Source: Sympetrum striolatum (lineage: Eukaryota; Arthropoda; Insecta; Odonata; Libellulidae). From it: a stretch of DNA of 64,000 nt. Shown here one piece after another: positions 40,599 to 51,853 of the stretch (position 1 is the stretch's first letter; each line of letters starts with the position of its first letter). The notes beneath the pieces were generated by a model. It was not told the DNA's origin. It searched no databases and saw nothing but the letters and a program-made list of their open reading frames with translations. Made by a program: the position numbers and the translations under genes. The stretch is from positions 1,488,001 through 1,552,000 of the forward strand of contig OX388350.1 in the NCBI GenBank assembly GCA_947579665.1, read 5' to 3'.

Positions 40599-42212
40599 GA
40601 CTGCTTCTTGACCCAAATATAAATATCTTCTTAACCCATGTTAATCTGATTTTACTAATTAAAATATTTATCAGAACTAAGTATCATCTAATTTTAAGAA
40701 GGAAATTAAAATGTAACATTTGCAAGATATTTCTATTCAAAGTAATTGTTTGGAGAAAAGAGACATCAAAACAAGATTTCAAGGAAAACTTAATTTGGTT
40801 TTAAGTATTTTGACATTGAATTCACTCTAGCAGTTTAATTTCTCATTTGAAAATGTTTTGGTCTTCTACATTCCCCTCTTGCAGGTTTTGAAATATTGAA
40901 AGAACCAAAACCCTTTTTAATAAACTGAACTCTTTTAGATAACTCTACATGCAAATGTATTAATACTTGGAGTATTTATGTAGCTTTTAAAAGTAGAATT
41001 GACTTAAATACTGAAACAAAATAGGCAGAGATATGTAAAATCAGCATATTCCTATATATCCGATTGATTTTAAATATAAAATAGTATATGAATATAACAT
41101 AAAGGTAAAATTTAAACCATACATTTAAGGAAAAAATTACCTGTTATTCAGATATCAATAAAGAAAATGCAATACAAATTCTCTTAGCTTTCATGTAAAG
41201 TAATCATATAGAAAGTAAAACTCACTTAGTAGTAGTTAAGAAAAGGTTAATCCTTTGTGGATTCTACTAAGTGAGTTTAACTTTCTTTCAAGTCAAGTAA
41301 CACCTCAATATATAATATAAAGGTTGAACTTCAAATACAATATTTTAGTGAAAAATCTAGAGTAGGCCTATTCTTAACTATATCAAAAATGAAGTTTTAA
41401 TTTAAGTCCAAGGAGATAACCTATATGCAAGCATACAGCAGATTAATATATATTATAAATTCAAATAATAAAAATTGATTTTCATGATGAATGGGAGTTT
41501 CAGCATACTTTTGCATTGATTATTGGATTAGCTTAAGAGGTTATGTACAATATTCTGTCTCTTGTGTTTGAATTTTATTTTGTAATTTTCAACTATGAAT
41601 TCCAAAGTATTCTAATTTATAACATGCCTGAAAAATTTCCATGATACTTTGTTTTATTTTTTAAAGGTAAAATGTAATGTCTTAATTGCTTTTACTTTCC
41701 CCAAGGCTGGCGTTGTCTTAGCCTGTCATCCCTTCACACACAGTATCTGCTTCATTTGCGTGTCTACTCATAGCTTACATTACTTAACTTGGTGGTGGTT
41801 AGTTTCGGCAATTTTTGTGTCCTCTATTCTTTTGTAACAAAGCCTGCTACAGGTTACATTTTCTGCTGAATAAATTAAGGTAACAATGCCTAATAGTTCA
41901 ATAATGCTAATTAATGGGAAAATATTTGACACTTTGTTAAATATAGGTTACTCAATGAAGCATATCCTTATTTAGAAGTGCAATACTCTGGTCAGTTCTT
42001 AACATGATGAATGATATCCACATCATTGATCTTGATAAACAGTTAAAATTTCCTAATTGTTGTTAGATAAATTCTTAAATCCCCATTCATTCTCTCTGTT
42101 AATCCAAACCAAGCCATGTCATTTCATACATTCTATGTATCACTTTATGTTCATTTGTTATGAAATGATTATTTATTTAAGTTTACATTGCAAGTTGGGC
42201 TTCAGGCCAGTT
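40599..42212 (+). other. Intron 2, no gene seen
   Basis: Apart from the hairpin at 41210-41286 I see nothing in this AT-rich stretch. Confidence 0.4.
41210..41286. repeat. 77-nt hairpin with 23-bp arms
   Basis: The arms at 41210-41232 and 41264-41286 (core AAACTCACTTAGTAG / CTACTAAGTGAGTTT) pair over 23 bp with one mismatch. The 31-nt loop itself holds a short AAAGG/CCTTT stem. The size and shape fit either a miniature foldback element or a microRNA-type precursor. Nothing in the sequence decides between them. Confidence 0.7.
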
Positions 42213-43255
42213 TGGTGTGCCAGGTGGCAACGTTTTTTACTTTCTCCATATACCAAGTGTAGAGAAAGTATTGTTTTCATGAAAAAAATTTGACTTCGAG
42301 ATTTCAACGGAAATGTTTTCCAATGTTAAATGTTTTGGGGTCCCTAGAACACATTTTGACCATTTTCGGAATGATGTCTGTGTGTATGTGTGTGTGTGAT
42401 AGTGGGCGCTCTAACGTGAAAACTATCGGTCGTATCAATACCAAACTTCATATATAGTACTGTGGTGTGTGCTGTTAGAGTTGATTAGTTTTTGGAGTAA
42501 ATCGGTTTACCGGAAGTCGAGCTTCATTCATCAAAGCTCATTTCTGGTTTTCAAAATATCTCCATAAATATGATATATACGTATATTGTATTACTTATAA
42601 AAGTTTTAGATAAAGTAATTTACTATAACTTGTGTATTTAACATATTTTTGTATCACCAGTTGATTAGGAGTTATTCATGAAATACCGATAAATGGGAAG
42701 TAGCTGTTATGTACTTTGTGGGCACTCTAACATGAAAACCATTTGTTGTATCAACACCAAATTTCATATACATATAGTACTTTGGTTGGTGTCGTTAGAG
42801 TTGATTAGTTTTTGGAGTAAATCGGTCAACCGGAAGTCGAGCTTCATTCTTCAAAGCTCATTTCCGGTTTTCAAATTATCTCCATAAATATGATATTTAG
42901 TATATACAATATTTATAAACGTTTTAGAAAATGTTATTTACTATAACTTTTGTTTGAAACATATTTTTGTATCACTGAATTTTTAGGAGTTATTCATGAA
43001 ATACTGATAAACCGGAAGTTGCTGATTATGTACTTTGTTGGCGCTCTGGGCTCTATGGGCGAAAGGCCAATTTCATCGTTTTTCATCGATCATGTCCCGA
43101 AAAATATTATTTATAATGTTTGTGACGTCAAAGATAATAATATATAAATTAATCACTCATCTTCCAAGTTTAGATGGAATATAGACTTCGAAATTACTGC
43201 CGTAGATAAATATTTACATCTTATATATGGAGAAAGTCATGTGCTGGCCACACCA
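42213..43255. mobile_element. 1.04-kb element with imperfect terminal inverted repeats
   Basis: The left end TGGTGTGCCAGG...ACTTTCTCCATATA (42213-42254) is matched in inverse by TATATGGAGAAAGT...CTGGCCACACCA (about 43223-43255). The interior starts with a GTGTGTGTGTG run and then a 316-bp tandem repeat. No transposase is present. Part of the right end recurs in inverse at 60243-60360, so it is a dispersed family. Confidence 0.7.
42404..43039 (+). repeat. 316-320-bp tandem repeat, two units and the start of a third
   Basis: Units start at 42404 (GGGCGCTCTAACGTGAAAAC), 42720 (GGGCACTCTAACATGAAAAC) and 43040 (GGCGCTCTGG, partial). Both full units share GTTAGAGTTGATTAGTTTTT, GGAGTAAATCGGT and CCGGAAGTCGAGCTTCATTC. 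The repeat lies wholly within the inverted-repeat element. Confidence 0.85.
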
Positions 43256-44538
43256 GATTTTTTTATTTTGTCACTCTTGCTTTTTCTGATATTTCTACTG
43301 CTGTAATGTATGTTTTTATGAATTGAGTTTACTTATGTACAATACCTGAAACAAGATTTACTTCAACAAAAAACAATCAGATTGCAGCACTTTGAGTAAT
43401 CAATTTACTGTATCCATTCTGTTGTAACTCTCAGTAGATTTTGTAAAATCAATTCAGGAAAATCTGATTTCAGATATTTTGTTGAAATTTTCTTTTTTCT
43501 TCATTCAGAGATTTTTTTATTTTATTTAAAACCAATTTATGAGAAACCAACTTGGAATTCTTGTTTTCTTTGATGAACCAGGTATGATACTGTAAGAGTT
43601 GAAGCAACATGTACCATTATTTGTCTTGCAATAGCTATACCTAGAAATTTAATTTGAGAATGGAGTAATCATTTTTGACATATTTTGAAATCTGAGTGTA
43701 AAAAATCTTATTTCAGTATTGAAATTATTTTATTTGTGGCAGTGAAATCCTAAAACATGAGCAAGAAAGTTAAAGAAAACTTACTTGATGGTATCAAAAT
43801 GATAAGTGACATATAACAAACTAATACTTATCTAAATAATATATTCGTTAGTCAAATCATTCAGAGCATTGGTCTTTAACCAAGGGTGTAGGCATCCCTG
43901 GGGTATAGAGACAAGTTTTTCAATTTACAATGAAAATTACTGCCTAACCACTATCAGAAACAGTATAACATATTGTGTTGTATTTATTCTAATGGTATGT
44001 ATTGACTTAGACTTACATTTGTTTATCCAATAAATACATTATCTCACAATAAATGTATTTATCTAAATAAAAAATAGATACACGTTTTTCAAGGTGGTGC
44101 AAGAGTTTATTTGCAGATTCAAGGGGAAGCTTACAATTAAAAAGATTAAGAACTACTTACATATGGCACCAGAAAAATGATATTACAATTAGTAATTATT
44201 TTACTTCTAAAGGTGCTATTATTAAAAATTTAGAACATGAGTTAGGTTTAACTTAATTGGAAAATAAGTAACCAACATTATATTATATTATTACAACTAT
44301 TTTTAACTTAGCCAAATTTTTTACATTAATTTTCCTAAAACCATTTTACCTAATGTTGTTGCTTTGAGAAATTATAATTGATTTATATTTCAACTTATCA
44401 TAAGGGTACGGATTTCCATTCCTTAACTTATAAATACATACCTAGGGTAAACTTGTCGGTGGTATTGACCTAATATGAAGTTAATGAAGAACTCTCCCTT
44501 CTGTTTTCTCACGAAAGTTTATTTTAAAAAGCCCGCGC
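43256..44538 (+). other. Intron 2, no gene; possible hAT-type MITE remnant
   Basis: At about 43869-44155 the ends ATTGGTCTTTAACCAAGGGT and AAAAGATTAAGAACTACTTA resemble degraded inverted repeats of the CAGTGGTTCTTAACC kind known from hAT MITEs. This is weak. Nothing else was seen. Confidence 0.35.
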
Positions 44539-44691
44539 TTATCTCCTCGTCATCGTACCAGTTGGCGCCGTTGGCGCTCCGTTAGCGTCAGTTCCTCCAT
44601 GTTGAAAAAGCTCAACACCGGCGAGGACTTCAGAAAATATCTCACAATTTTTTGTGATTTTGTGACAAAAGGTGTTAATAACTAACTGAAA
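44539..44691 (+). promoter_or_regulatory. Putative promoter / 5' UTR of SNRPE
   Basis: The sequence just before the SNRPE start is GC- and CpG-richer than the surrounding intron (CCCGCGCTTATCTCCTCGTC, GGCGCCGTTGGCGC). No TATA box is obvious. This fits a broad housekeeping promoter, which would argue for a working gene over a dead retrocopy. The minus-strand open frame over it is a by-product. Confidence 0.35.
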
Positions 44692-44991
44692 ATGTCGTAC
44701 AAGGGGCCGCAGAAAGTTCAAAAGGTGATGGTGCAACCCATCAACCTCATATTTCGTTATTTACAAAATCGGTCTCGAGTGCAAGTGTGGTTGTACGAGA
44801 ACGTAAACCTAAGAATTGAAGGACATATCGTTGGCTTCGATGAGTACATGAATCTTGTCCTCGACGATGGTGAAGAATATCATCTGAAAACGAAGCAGAG
44901 AAAGTCGCTTGGCAGGATTATGTTAAAAGGAGACAACATAACTTTGATTCAAAATGTTAATCCTCTGAACCCACCTACCTTAGCTATGTGA
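44692..44991 (+). CDS. SNRPE: Small nuclear ribonucleoprotein E (SmE), complete, intronless
   Basis: This encodes SmE, one of the seven Sm proteins that form the ring on U1, U2, U4 and U5 snRNAs in the spliceosome. The 99-residue product is intact. An N-terminal helix ([19 protein letters not shown]) leads into Sm1 (residues about 29-62, with [12 protein letters not shown]) and Sm2 (about 72-88, with [14 protein letters not shown] in place of RGDN is normal for SmE). The ATG has a good context (AAAATGT). The tail PLNPPTLAM extends beyond vertebrate SmE (92 aa). The gene lies on the same strand inside intron 2 of the BTB gene. It could be an old retrocopy. However, no poly(A) tract or disabling change is seen, so I favour a working gene. 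Confidence 0.97.
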   Translation: MSYKGPQKVQKVMVQPINLIFRYLQNRSRVQVWLYENVNLRIEGHIVGFDEYMNLVLDDGEEYHLKTKQRKSLGRIMLKGDNITLIQNVNPLNPPTLAM

Positions 44992-45201
44992 GCACACGAT
45001 TATTCCAGTGTTGGGAACTCAGTGCGCTAAGCATGTGCTTGGACTTAAGAGAGAATGTTTCTTATTTCTGAATAAGACTTAATTTGAACCTGTGTATGAT
45101 AATGGATATGTCTATATTCGGCGGAAAGAACTTTCACGTGTGTTACAACTTGATATTTAAGTTTAATTGTATCACTTCGACATTCATTGTGACAAATATA
45201 T

Positions 45202-45235
45202 AATAAGAAACCATATATCTGTGTGTTTTATTTTT
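45202..45235 (+). terminator. Candidate poly(A) region for SNRPE
   Basis: AATAAG (45202-45207) is a weak poly(A) signal variant. It is followed by a GT-rich TCTGTGTGTTTTATTTTTG, which could be the downstream element. If used, SNRPE would end only about 40-60 bp before the splice acceptor of BTB exon 3. Another AATAAG is at about 45072. Confidence 0.25.
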
Positions 45236-45269
45236 GATGTAAATGGAGGGACTGGATCTCCAATTTCAG

Positions 45270-45403
45270 GGGGAAAAGGTGCGAAGTCCTTCGTTGAAAG
45301 ATGCATTTCCTACATAGGAGAGAATGCAATAGAGTGTGTCAAGACCAACTCCTTCCTGAATCTACCCAAAGATGCCCTCGTAAAATTGATATCTTCAGAT
45401 CAC
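45270..45403 (+). CDS. BTB-BACK-TLDc protein, exon 3 (BACK, first half)
   Basis: The exon runs from an AATTTCAG acceptor to a GTAAGT donor. With the base left from exon 2 it encodes 45 residues: AKSFVERCISYIGENA, then ECVKTNSFLNLPKDALVKLI and SSDH. This is the start of a BACK domain (C..YI..NA.E..KT..FL.L....L..LI.SD). BACK sits between BTB and substrate-binding domains in cullin-3 adaptors and positions the partner. The frame is unbroken from exon 2, despite the 23.9-kb intron. Confidence 0.93.
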
Positions 45404-45747
45404 GTAAGTTATATTTCTGAGATTGTGGGATGAATCAGTTGTTTATCAGTAATTTGCAATGAGCACATTATTGTGCTGAACCTAAAGATGATTTGAATGG
45501 TTGAAATATACAAGATAGTGTCATCATTCCAACGATTAGTATGAAAGTGCTTTTATAGCTAGTTTTATTTTCATAAGTATTTTTAAGGTGTTGAATATAA
45601 AGGAGTAACTTTCGTTGAGATATCGGTTTAAACTTTTCTTTTTAAACTATTGATAAGTTAACGTGTGATATTTCTATGTAGTCTGCAAACCATTCTTCCA
45701 ATTTTCTGTTTGCAACTGGCTTCATTTTGTATGTGCAATCCCGCTAG
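45404..45747 (+). other. Intron 3 (344 bp)
   Basis: Phase-0 GT-AG intron, the only short intron recognised in the gene. No element was seen in it. Confidence 0.85.
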
Positions 45748-45907
45748 CTTTCTTTGGATGAAGAAGATGTCTGGAGAGCAGTACTGAATTGGGCCAAGTA
45801 CCAGGCTGGTGTCACACAACCTACACCGCATTGGGCGGAGGAAGAACGAGCTAGAGTTTGTCAGCATTTAGCTGGTGTCATTAATCATGTGCGATTGTTA
45901 CTAATAG
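45748..45907 (+). CDS. BTB-BACK-TLDc protein, exon 4 (BACK, second half)
   Basis: The exon follows a CCCGCTAG acceptor and ends before GTGAGG, giving 53 codons plus one base. It starts LSLDEEDVWRAVLNWAKYQ, the BACK motif SSD.L...E..V..A...W. It continues through EERARVCQHLAGVINHVRLL, which fits the second part of BACK (helices ending in the ..IR...L pattern, here VR). A Met open frame begins within the exon at 45754, but the in-phase junction with exon 3 shows the exon starts upstream. Confidence 0.92.
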
Positions 45908-47259
45908 GTGAGGTCGCTATTTTGGAGATTTGTTTTTGAATTGTATATTCTTGATGCTTATCCTTAATCAGGTAAGCTTCACTTTAAGTTTAAGATTTAA
46001 TACTTCATCGTCTTAAGTGTAATTGATTTATTTTCTGTTTTAAGTCCATTAATGTGTTTGATTGGTGTTTAATGTTCATCATATATATTTTGTCTTTCAA
46101 GTTTGTATACTAAAGTATGTATGCATGAAGTATATGGGGCTTTTGAATATACCTTAAGCTCATTAATGGTTAATAGCAGGTGATGATCTCGGTCTACAAA
46201 AAGATATTGCATGTTAGGCATACAGTATGGCTGAAATATTAATGGTGTTATGAAATTTTAACACATTCAATCAGGATCAATTGTCAATTACTTACTCTTC
46301 AGGGCCTTGGGCTCACCGTTAATGTTTGTCCTGTCACCACAGTCAATGTTATCAAAGTCATCACGTCTACATCATTCATCTGTCTTTTGTGAGGTTTTCC
46401 TTTCGCTGCCAACCTGCATGTCTTGGGCTTATCTTTAGGCGTTCTCTCAACTCGCCTTAACTTAATGCACTTAATTTCTAAACCCATATTTGTGTATTTG
46501 ACAAGTTAACCTACAATTAGATCAGAAATACAGAGCCAATGTTGCAACGAGCCTCTCTTTCACTTAGAAAAGAAAATTCTTTTAAACCATGATGGAATTA
46601 ACAATTCGGTTGTATCTTATAACACTTACTGTTTGTTGCTGACTTTCAATGATGTACAAAGATCGCTACTTCTGGTTCTTAAGTTTTAAGTGAACATACA
46701 TTTTTTGAATTGTACATACATACATTTTCTGCCATGTTTCAATGGATAATTTTTGTCAATTTTAATAGAATTTATTTTCTTATAGGTTTGTCTGAGATGG
46801 TATTAATTTGAGTTTATATTGGTTTAACTACAATTCTAAAGGTAGGACTTCTTTGTTTCAATTACCTAATTAGGGCCTCGCCCAGTTTACTTCCTTCACT
46901 TTCATGAATCCTGTAATTTGTCTATTTAATCACTCAGTAGCACAGAGTGCAAGTATTCAGTCTCCTTACAAAAACTCAACATTTTCTCTTATTAACGATA
47001 ATATGATTGATAACACTGCATAACATATTTTAACTTTTTTTCTGTTCTTGGGCATTAATTGTGTTTTCCTGTCTTCCCATGTCTAAAAGTATGGAAAATG
47101 ACAGTTATGCTGCAAAAAGTTTGCTTTGGTGGCTGGGACATTGATATGTGGAATTTGCATATTTTTGCGAAACATATGTATGATTTTCATGCTATGATAC
47201 ATATATATTGTACCTAGTTAAATAGAACTGTGCCAAGAATCTGCAAATAGTATGCACTG
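45908..47259 (+). other. Intron 4, first part; no gene seen
   Basis: Intron 4 spans 45908-54136 (8,229 bp). No element was recognised in this first part. Confidence 0.45.
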
Positions 47260-47830
47260 GTATATTGATTTAAATGTAAAGAAATGTGTTGCTATTACAC
47301 ATTCCCCAAACATTTTTCCCATACAGTACCAAATATTGAGATATCCGTTGGAGTTATGCTTCACAATAAATACCTAGGAGTTAATGTTTAGCTGTATTTT
47401 ATCTTTTAAAGAATACATTTTAGATACAATAGGCAAAGCAAATAGAATGTGTAGATTTACTGATAGAACGCTGAGGGGATGACCATACAGAGTCAAAGAA
47501 ATAGCTAATTTTTCCCTTATTCAACCAAGTATCGAATACTGTGATTTGGGATCCTTATGATGTTCAATCTCAGATTTAGAGATGGTCCAACGTAGAGCAG
47601 CTTGTTTCTTCAGAGGAGATTTCAGGTTGGTTGCTATAGCATTATAGCTATGATGGAATTCCTTGGGTGAAATTCATTCCATGAGATTTTAGTTCCAGTA
47701 AAGAACAAACTCGACCAGAATTTTGTGGCATTTGAATCTTTATACCAAGAATAGTGGAATGAGAGCATGACGTATAATGATCGTCTATATTTGGGCAAGA
47801 TTGAGACAAAAAGTATCTTCTTCACCCATC
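47260..47830 (+). pseudogene. LINE remnant, C-terminal part only
   Basis: The frames give CVAITHSPN, then KANRMCRFTDRTLRG, VKEIANFSLIQPSIEYCDLG and LEMVQRRAACFFRGDF, then W..SL. This is the segment after the RT palm in Jockey/CR1-like elements (KA...LGFL.RNLR; ..VKE.AY..LVRP.LEYAS.VW; LE.VQRRA.R....Y). Stops occur throughout. The frames are strongly decayed and the RT core is missing. Confidence 0.75.
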
Positions 47831-49309
47831 GTAATTAATTATAAAGTAATTCAATTAAAGAGGATGGTATGAGTAACATGACATTTCCATAATCCTGGCC
47901 TGAGTGACCAAGTTGTCATTTCAGTGATCTTAAAAATGGTATAATGTGCAAAAGTGGTGCAGTTTGTCTATTTCATTTTTCTAATTAAATGAAAAGTTAT
48001 TTAACTTTTAGTATCGTCTCATTTTTGTTATTCCTAGAATTGTTTTTGAGAATAACAAAGAATGAGATTTTTTCTTTAGCCATTTTAAAGGGAGTATTGC
48101 TAGAAATTGTACAAAAACAAGAAACCGCTTTGCTAATGGAAATGCTATTTAAATATTTATTAGTTGAAGTTTTAAATTCTTTTTTAAGTAAGTTTTTTTA
48201 TTGCTATATGAAATAAATGAAATATCAATTCGATTACCTGCCACACTCATCCATTCTGCTAATTTAAAAATGATGATGACTTAGTTATTTGAAATTTGAT
48301 TAAAAATCCAGTGTGAACCTATAAAATATGCATTAAAAATGGATATTCTTATAAATAATATCAGGATACTTGTTTATATATTCTTCTTGCTGTTAGAAGT
48401 AAAATAGTAACATTTTTAGTTTTAAACTTACTATGTTTCCCATTGAAATATTTGATAAGAGACTGTATGTATGTTCTACAAGATTTAATTAGCGCTTGAA
48501 TATTTATTTAACCTAGTATTTGAAATGTATTCTCAGGAAGACCTTTCATCTAAAATGTTTTGGCACCAAAATATGTAAAAAAAATGTCATTTACTTTTCT
48601 TCATGTTTACATTTTGGTAAACGATGTATAAAATATCAACACATTTCAATGAAATATTTTTTTAATGTTTATAACCTAAATTTAGTAGCAAAGACCAAAT
48701 TTTCTAAAAACAAGGTTATTCTTTTAGTTTTCTGAATTCCTTAGATCTTCCTAGGTTCCAAATTGACTGAATAAAAGTGGAAATATGAATAGACTGAAAT
48801 ACTGGAGCATTGATCATCAAGTCATTGGTATAATGACTTAAAATTTTGATAAATAATAAGATGATTTGATGAAATAAGCTCCTAAGAATTCTTAGCCCTA
48901 TTCTGAAGTGAATATCAGAAGATGATCATTGGTCCTCTGGCACTTGATGCTTTACGTTAATTCACTCCTGAGTCAATAGCTGGAAACTGTTAGAAATCTT
49001 TTAATGTTGGCAAATGAATATTTCAATCGCTGATAAAGAAACAGCGGAAATGCGACCTGGAGTGAGCCTGTTCTCACATTATAGGGAAAAATACAATTTG
49101 ATTTCTATGTAATTCAACATTACTAACTAGAAAGAGTATGCTATAGGGATGTAGAGCATCCACATATAATTTTGTGATTTTAATACGATTAAATTAACAT
49201 TCAATGCTTGCTTACAGTTTAAATTGATTGGGAGGTATGATTAATTATCAAAATAAAAGTTACTTGAAGAAGGGGGAACAAAAGAATATAAGACATATTA
49301 AGAAAGATA
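47831..49309 (+). other. Intron 4, no gene seen
   Basis: AT-rich, with frames at 47989-48216 and 48520-48735 that show no domain. Confidence 0.45.
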
Positions 49310-51062
49310 TATTAAGCATATAAGACATGACGATGCAATAACAAAGGCAAATCAGAGAACAGTCTCTAAGCTAGAAATGCATGCTAATTATAGGGCATAC
49401 CTTAGGTATTCATCCATAGTATTTACCCTTCAAGTGCGCTTTCGGCATGTGTAGGGGAAATTCAGCCCAAACATAAGTTGGACCCTCAACACTTCAACTA
49501 TTACTACTAAAAGCTAACTTATTAGTGGAGACTATTTACTACAAGGGAATGAGGAATAATCGATAAGATAAGGAGTAGTTTGGTCCTGCTTTAGCCAGCC
49601 AAAATGTCATAAAGGGAAAATGTCTGTGACAATGCAGCACAGTGATCTTGAGAGTAATAATCTTCATACAATTCAATGAGGAGTGACCACAATGAATATC
49701 AGTACTAAGGATCACTCATATGTAGCATTTTTCACATTGTCACAGCCATGAGATTTCACCAAATTAAGTTATATTTGAGAGGCCTGAGACCAAAATAAAT
49801 GTAAGATGGATTTTTCTCTATTCTGTAGCAAAAGATGAAATCTATTATATATAGATGCTTCTCCGGATTCATTCATGTATATACCTAGATAGATAGATAG
49901 ATAGGATACTAATTCACAGCCTAAACCACAAGCGTCATTGACTTGAAATTTTTACGACGCATTGGCCATAACGTGTAACCGCCAGAAAAATTGCGATTTT
50001 GATCCTCAGTGTCATAGGTTCGATTCCAGAGGGCCCCAAAGTCGTGATTTTCTCCATAAGAATACATGGCGGGGATTTTCGAAAATTTTTTTGAGGCACT
50101 TCCCGGAAAAGTAGAGAGTTGAAATTCAAGGGATCGCTAGAAGCCGTGCAAATCCAACGTAAATCAGAAAGACATCGCCGAATATGGTCCATGGTTCGAT
50201 GCTAGGTCGGGGCAAAAATCGGCCGTTTAAAATGCATTGCGGCGATTTTGAAAAATTTTTTGGATCCTTTCCCGATAACATGGATACTTGAAACTCGGCA
50301 CGTCGATAGATATCATAAATATATTTCGTAATCAAATTTTACATGTTCGCTGATGGTCCTTGGTTCGATCCCATAGGACCATTTGCACTTCTCAATGCAT
50401 TCCTTACGGAGATAACGGAAACAAAATTAAGGTACTTCCCGGCATGCTATCGACTTCAAACTTTGCAAGATATAACAAAAAGTTTTTACAAATCAAACTG
50501 TGCATTCACAGCTTACAATATGTCCTGGGTTCGACACCAGGTGTCTCTGCAATCAGAAGTTGATCCGATTTTTAGGAATTATTTGGAAACCTTTCCCAAT
50601 AATATAGAAATTTGAAATTCTGCATATAGATAGAAATCATAAATAACATTCCGAAATATCTTTTAGATTTCCAAGATCGTCCTTGGTTCAAATCCAGAGA
50701 GCCATTTACATTCGTGATAATTAGAACGTCTTTTGAGGCAGTTGTAGCCAATATTTCTGCTTGAATTTTCACACATGGTTAGAGATGATGATCTTCTCAT
50801 GTGCTGCATAGTTAGTTCACCAGTAAGACCCGGGTTCGATGCCAGACGATGAAATTTTAGTGAATTTTAAGAAAAATTTCAATCCTTTTTTTTTTCTTTT
50901 GAGGAGCGTTCCGATATGATGCCGATATGAAATTAGTATTGCCGATCTGCTTGCAGTATGCAAGCTACATTTTACTCGTATATTCTATTCATCAGGATGC
51001 AGCAAACAGTACAGCAAAAATATCTAAAGAGAGACCTCTGAAAAACAGCCATACAAATACAT
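49310..51062 (+). repeat. Left arm of a ~610-bp inverted repeat (split by Helitron copy III)
   Basis: Positions 49310-49840 and 50979-51062 together form the inverse of 53380-53990, with very few mismatches by eye. The arm is interrupted only by the 1,138-bp Helitron-like copy. The two arms enclose about 2.3 kb. Confidence 0.92.
49841..50978 (+). mobile_element. Helitron-like non-autonomous element, copy III (with empty-site reference)
   Basis: This copy starts TCTATTATATATAGATGC and ends ATTTTACTCG, with the hairpin CTTGCAGTATGCAAG at 50950-50964. It sits between A (49840) and T (50979). The opposite arm of the palindrome (53451-53465) is the uninterrupted site, which gives the ends directly and shows that no target duplication was made. 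Modules A-F open with B-box-like sequences at about 50018, 50193, 50362, 50528, 50685 and 50833. Modules A-E share a following TTCCCGG/TTTCCC...ACTTGAAATT block. No protein is encoded. Confidence 0.8.
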
Positions 51063-51853
51063 AACATTATTTAAATCCCTCACAATTACTGCATAATGGC
51101 ATGGTGCACCATCATCAAGCAAACATCATATAACACTTTGAGTTACATGAAGAAGCAAATCACCAATAAATACTTCAATTACTTCTCAAGTTATCACATA
51201 CAGTATTATTATATGTTCAACCTAAACACCCTGTATATATTATATTTGGTTATTTAAATGCACAAAGGAGTCCATGGCTACATGCAGAAGTTGAAAGGTT
51301 GAGAAACTTTGTTGTATTGTATTGATTTATAATTTGTTTTTGCATAAAAATTAAGCTGAAGTTGACAATCTGTCTCATCAAAGGGCTTAGGAACGTAAAT
51401 TTTATAGTTTTAATTTTTTATGTTCAAGATCGAAATATAGTAAATTTTGGTAAATTAAATGCATCTAGTATAAGACCCACACTTCCAATAATTCCCTTGA
51501 CAGCGATATCTGAGATATGATTAACTTTTTAAAAAATTGCTAGAATTTTTATTATAATATAGATATGGCACAAACTATACAAAGTCATTACAGTCCATAA
51601 TTGTTATCTTGTTCAATTCACAAATTACTGCATGAATAACATTTCTGATAGTCTTCATTATTTTAGCATGTATAAAGTGATAAATTTGGCAAAGATAATT
51701 GAACTATCTATGATAATTATAAACAATATCTCGCAAAAGATGAGCACGGAAGCTGTGGTCGAGCATAAAATATTATTCTTATTAATAACTTGTACAATCT
51801 GCAATATCATGTAAATATATTTACTCTCAAATAGATTTATACCAATACTAAAT
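51063..51853 (+). other. Spacer of the 610-bp inverted repeat, no gene seen
   Basis: AT-rich. Two overlapping frames on opposite strands at 51632-51879 are unsupported. Confidence 0.45.

Noticed and set aside
44692..44991. SNRPE as a dead processed pseudogene
   Set aside because: The ORF is intact with all Sm motif residues, no poly(A) tract or flanking duplication was seen, and the upstream sequence is CpG-richer. An old, working retrogene remains possible.
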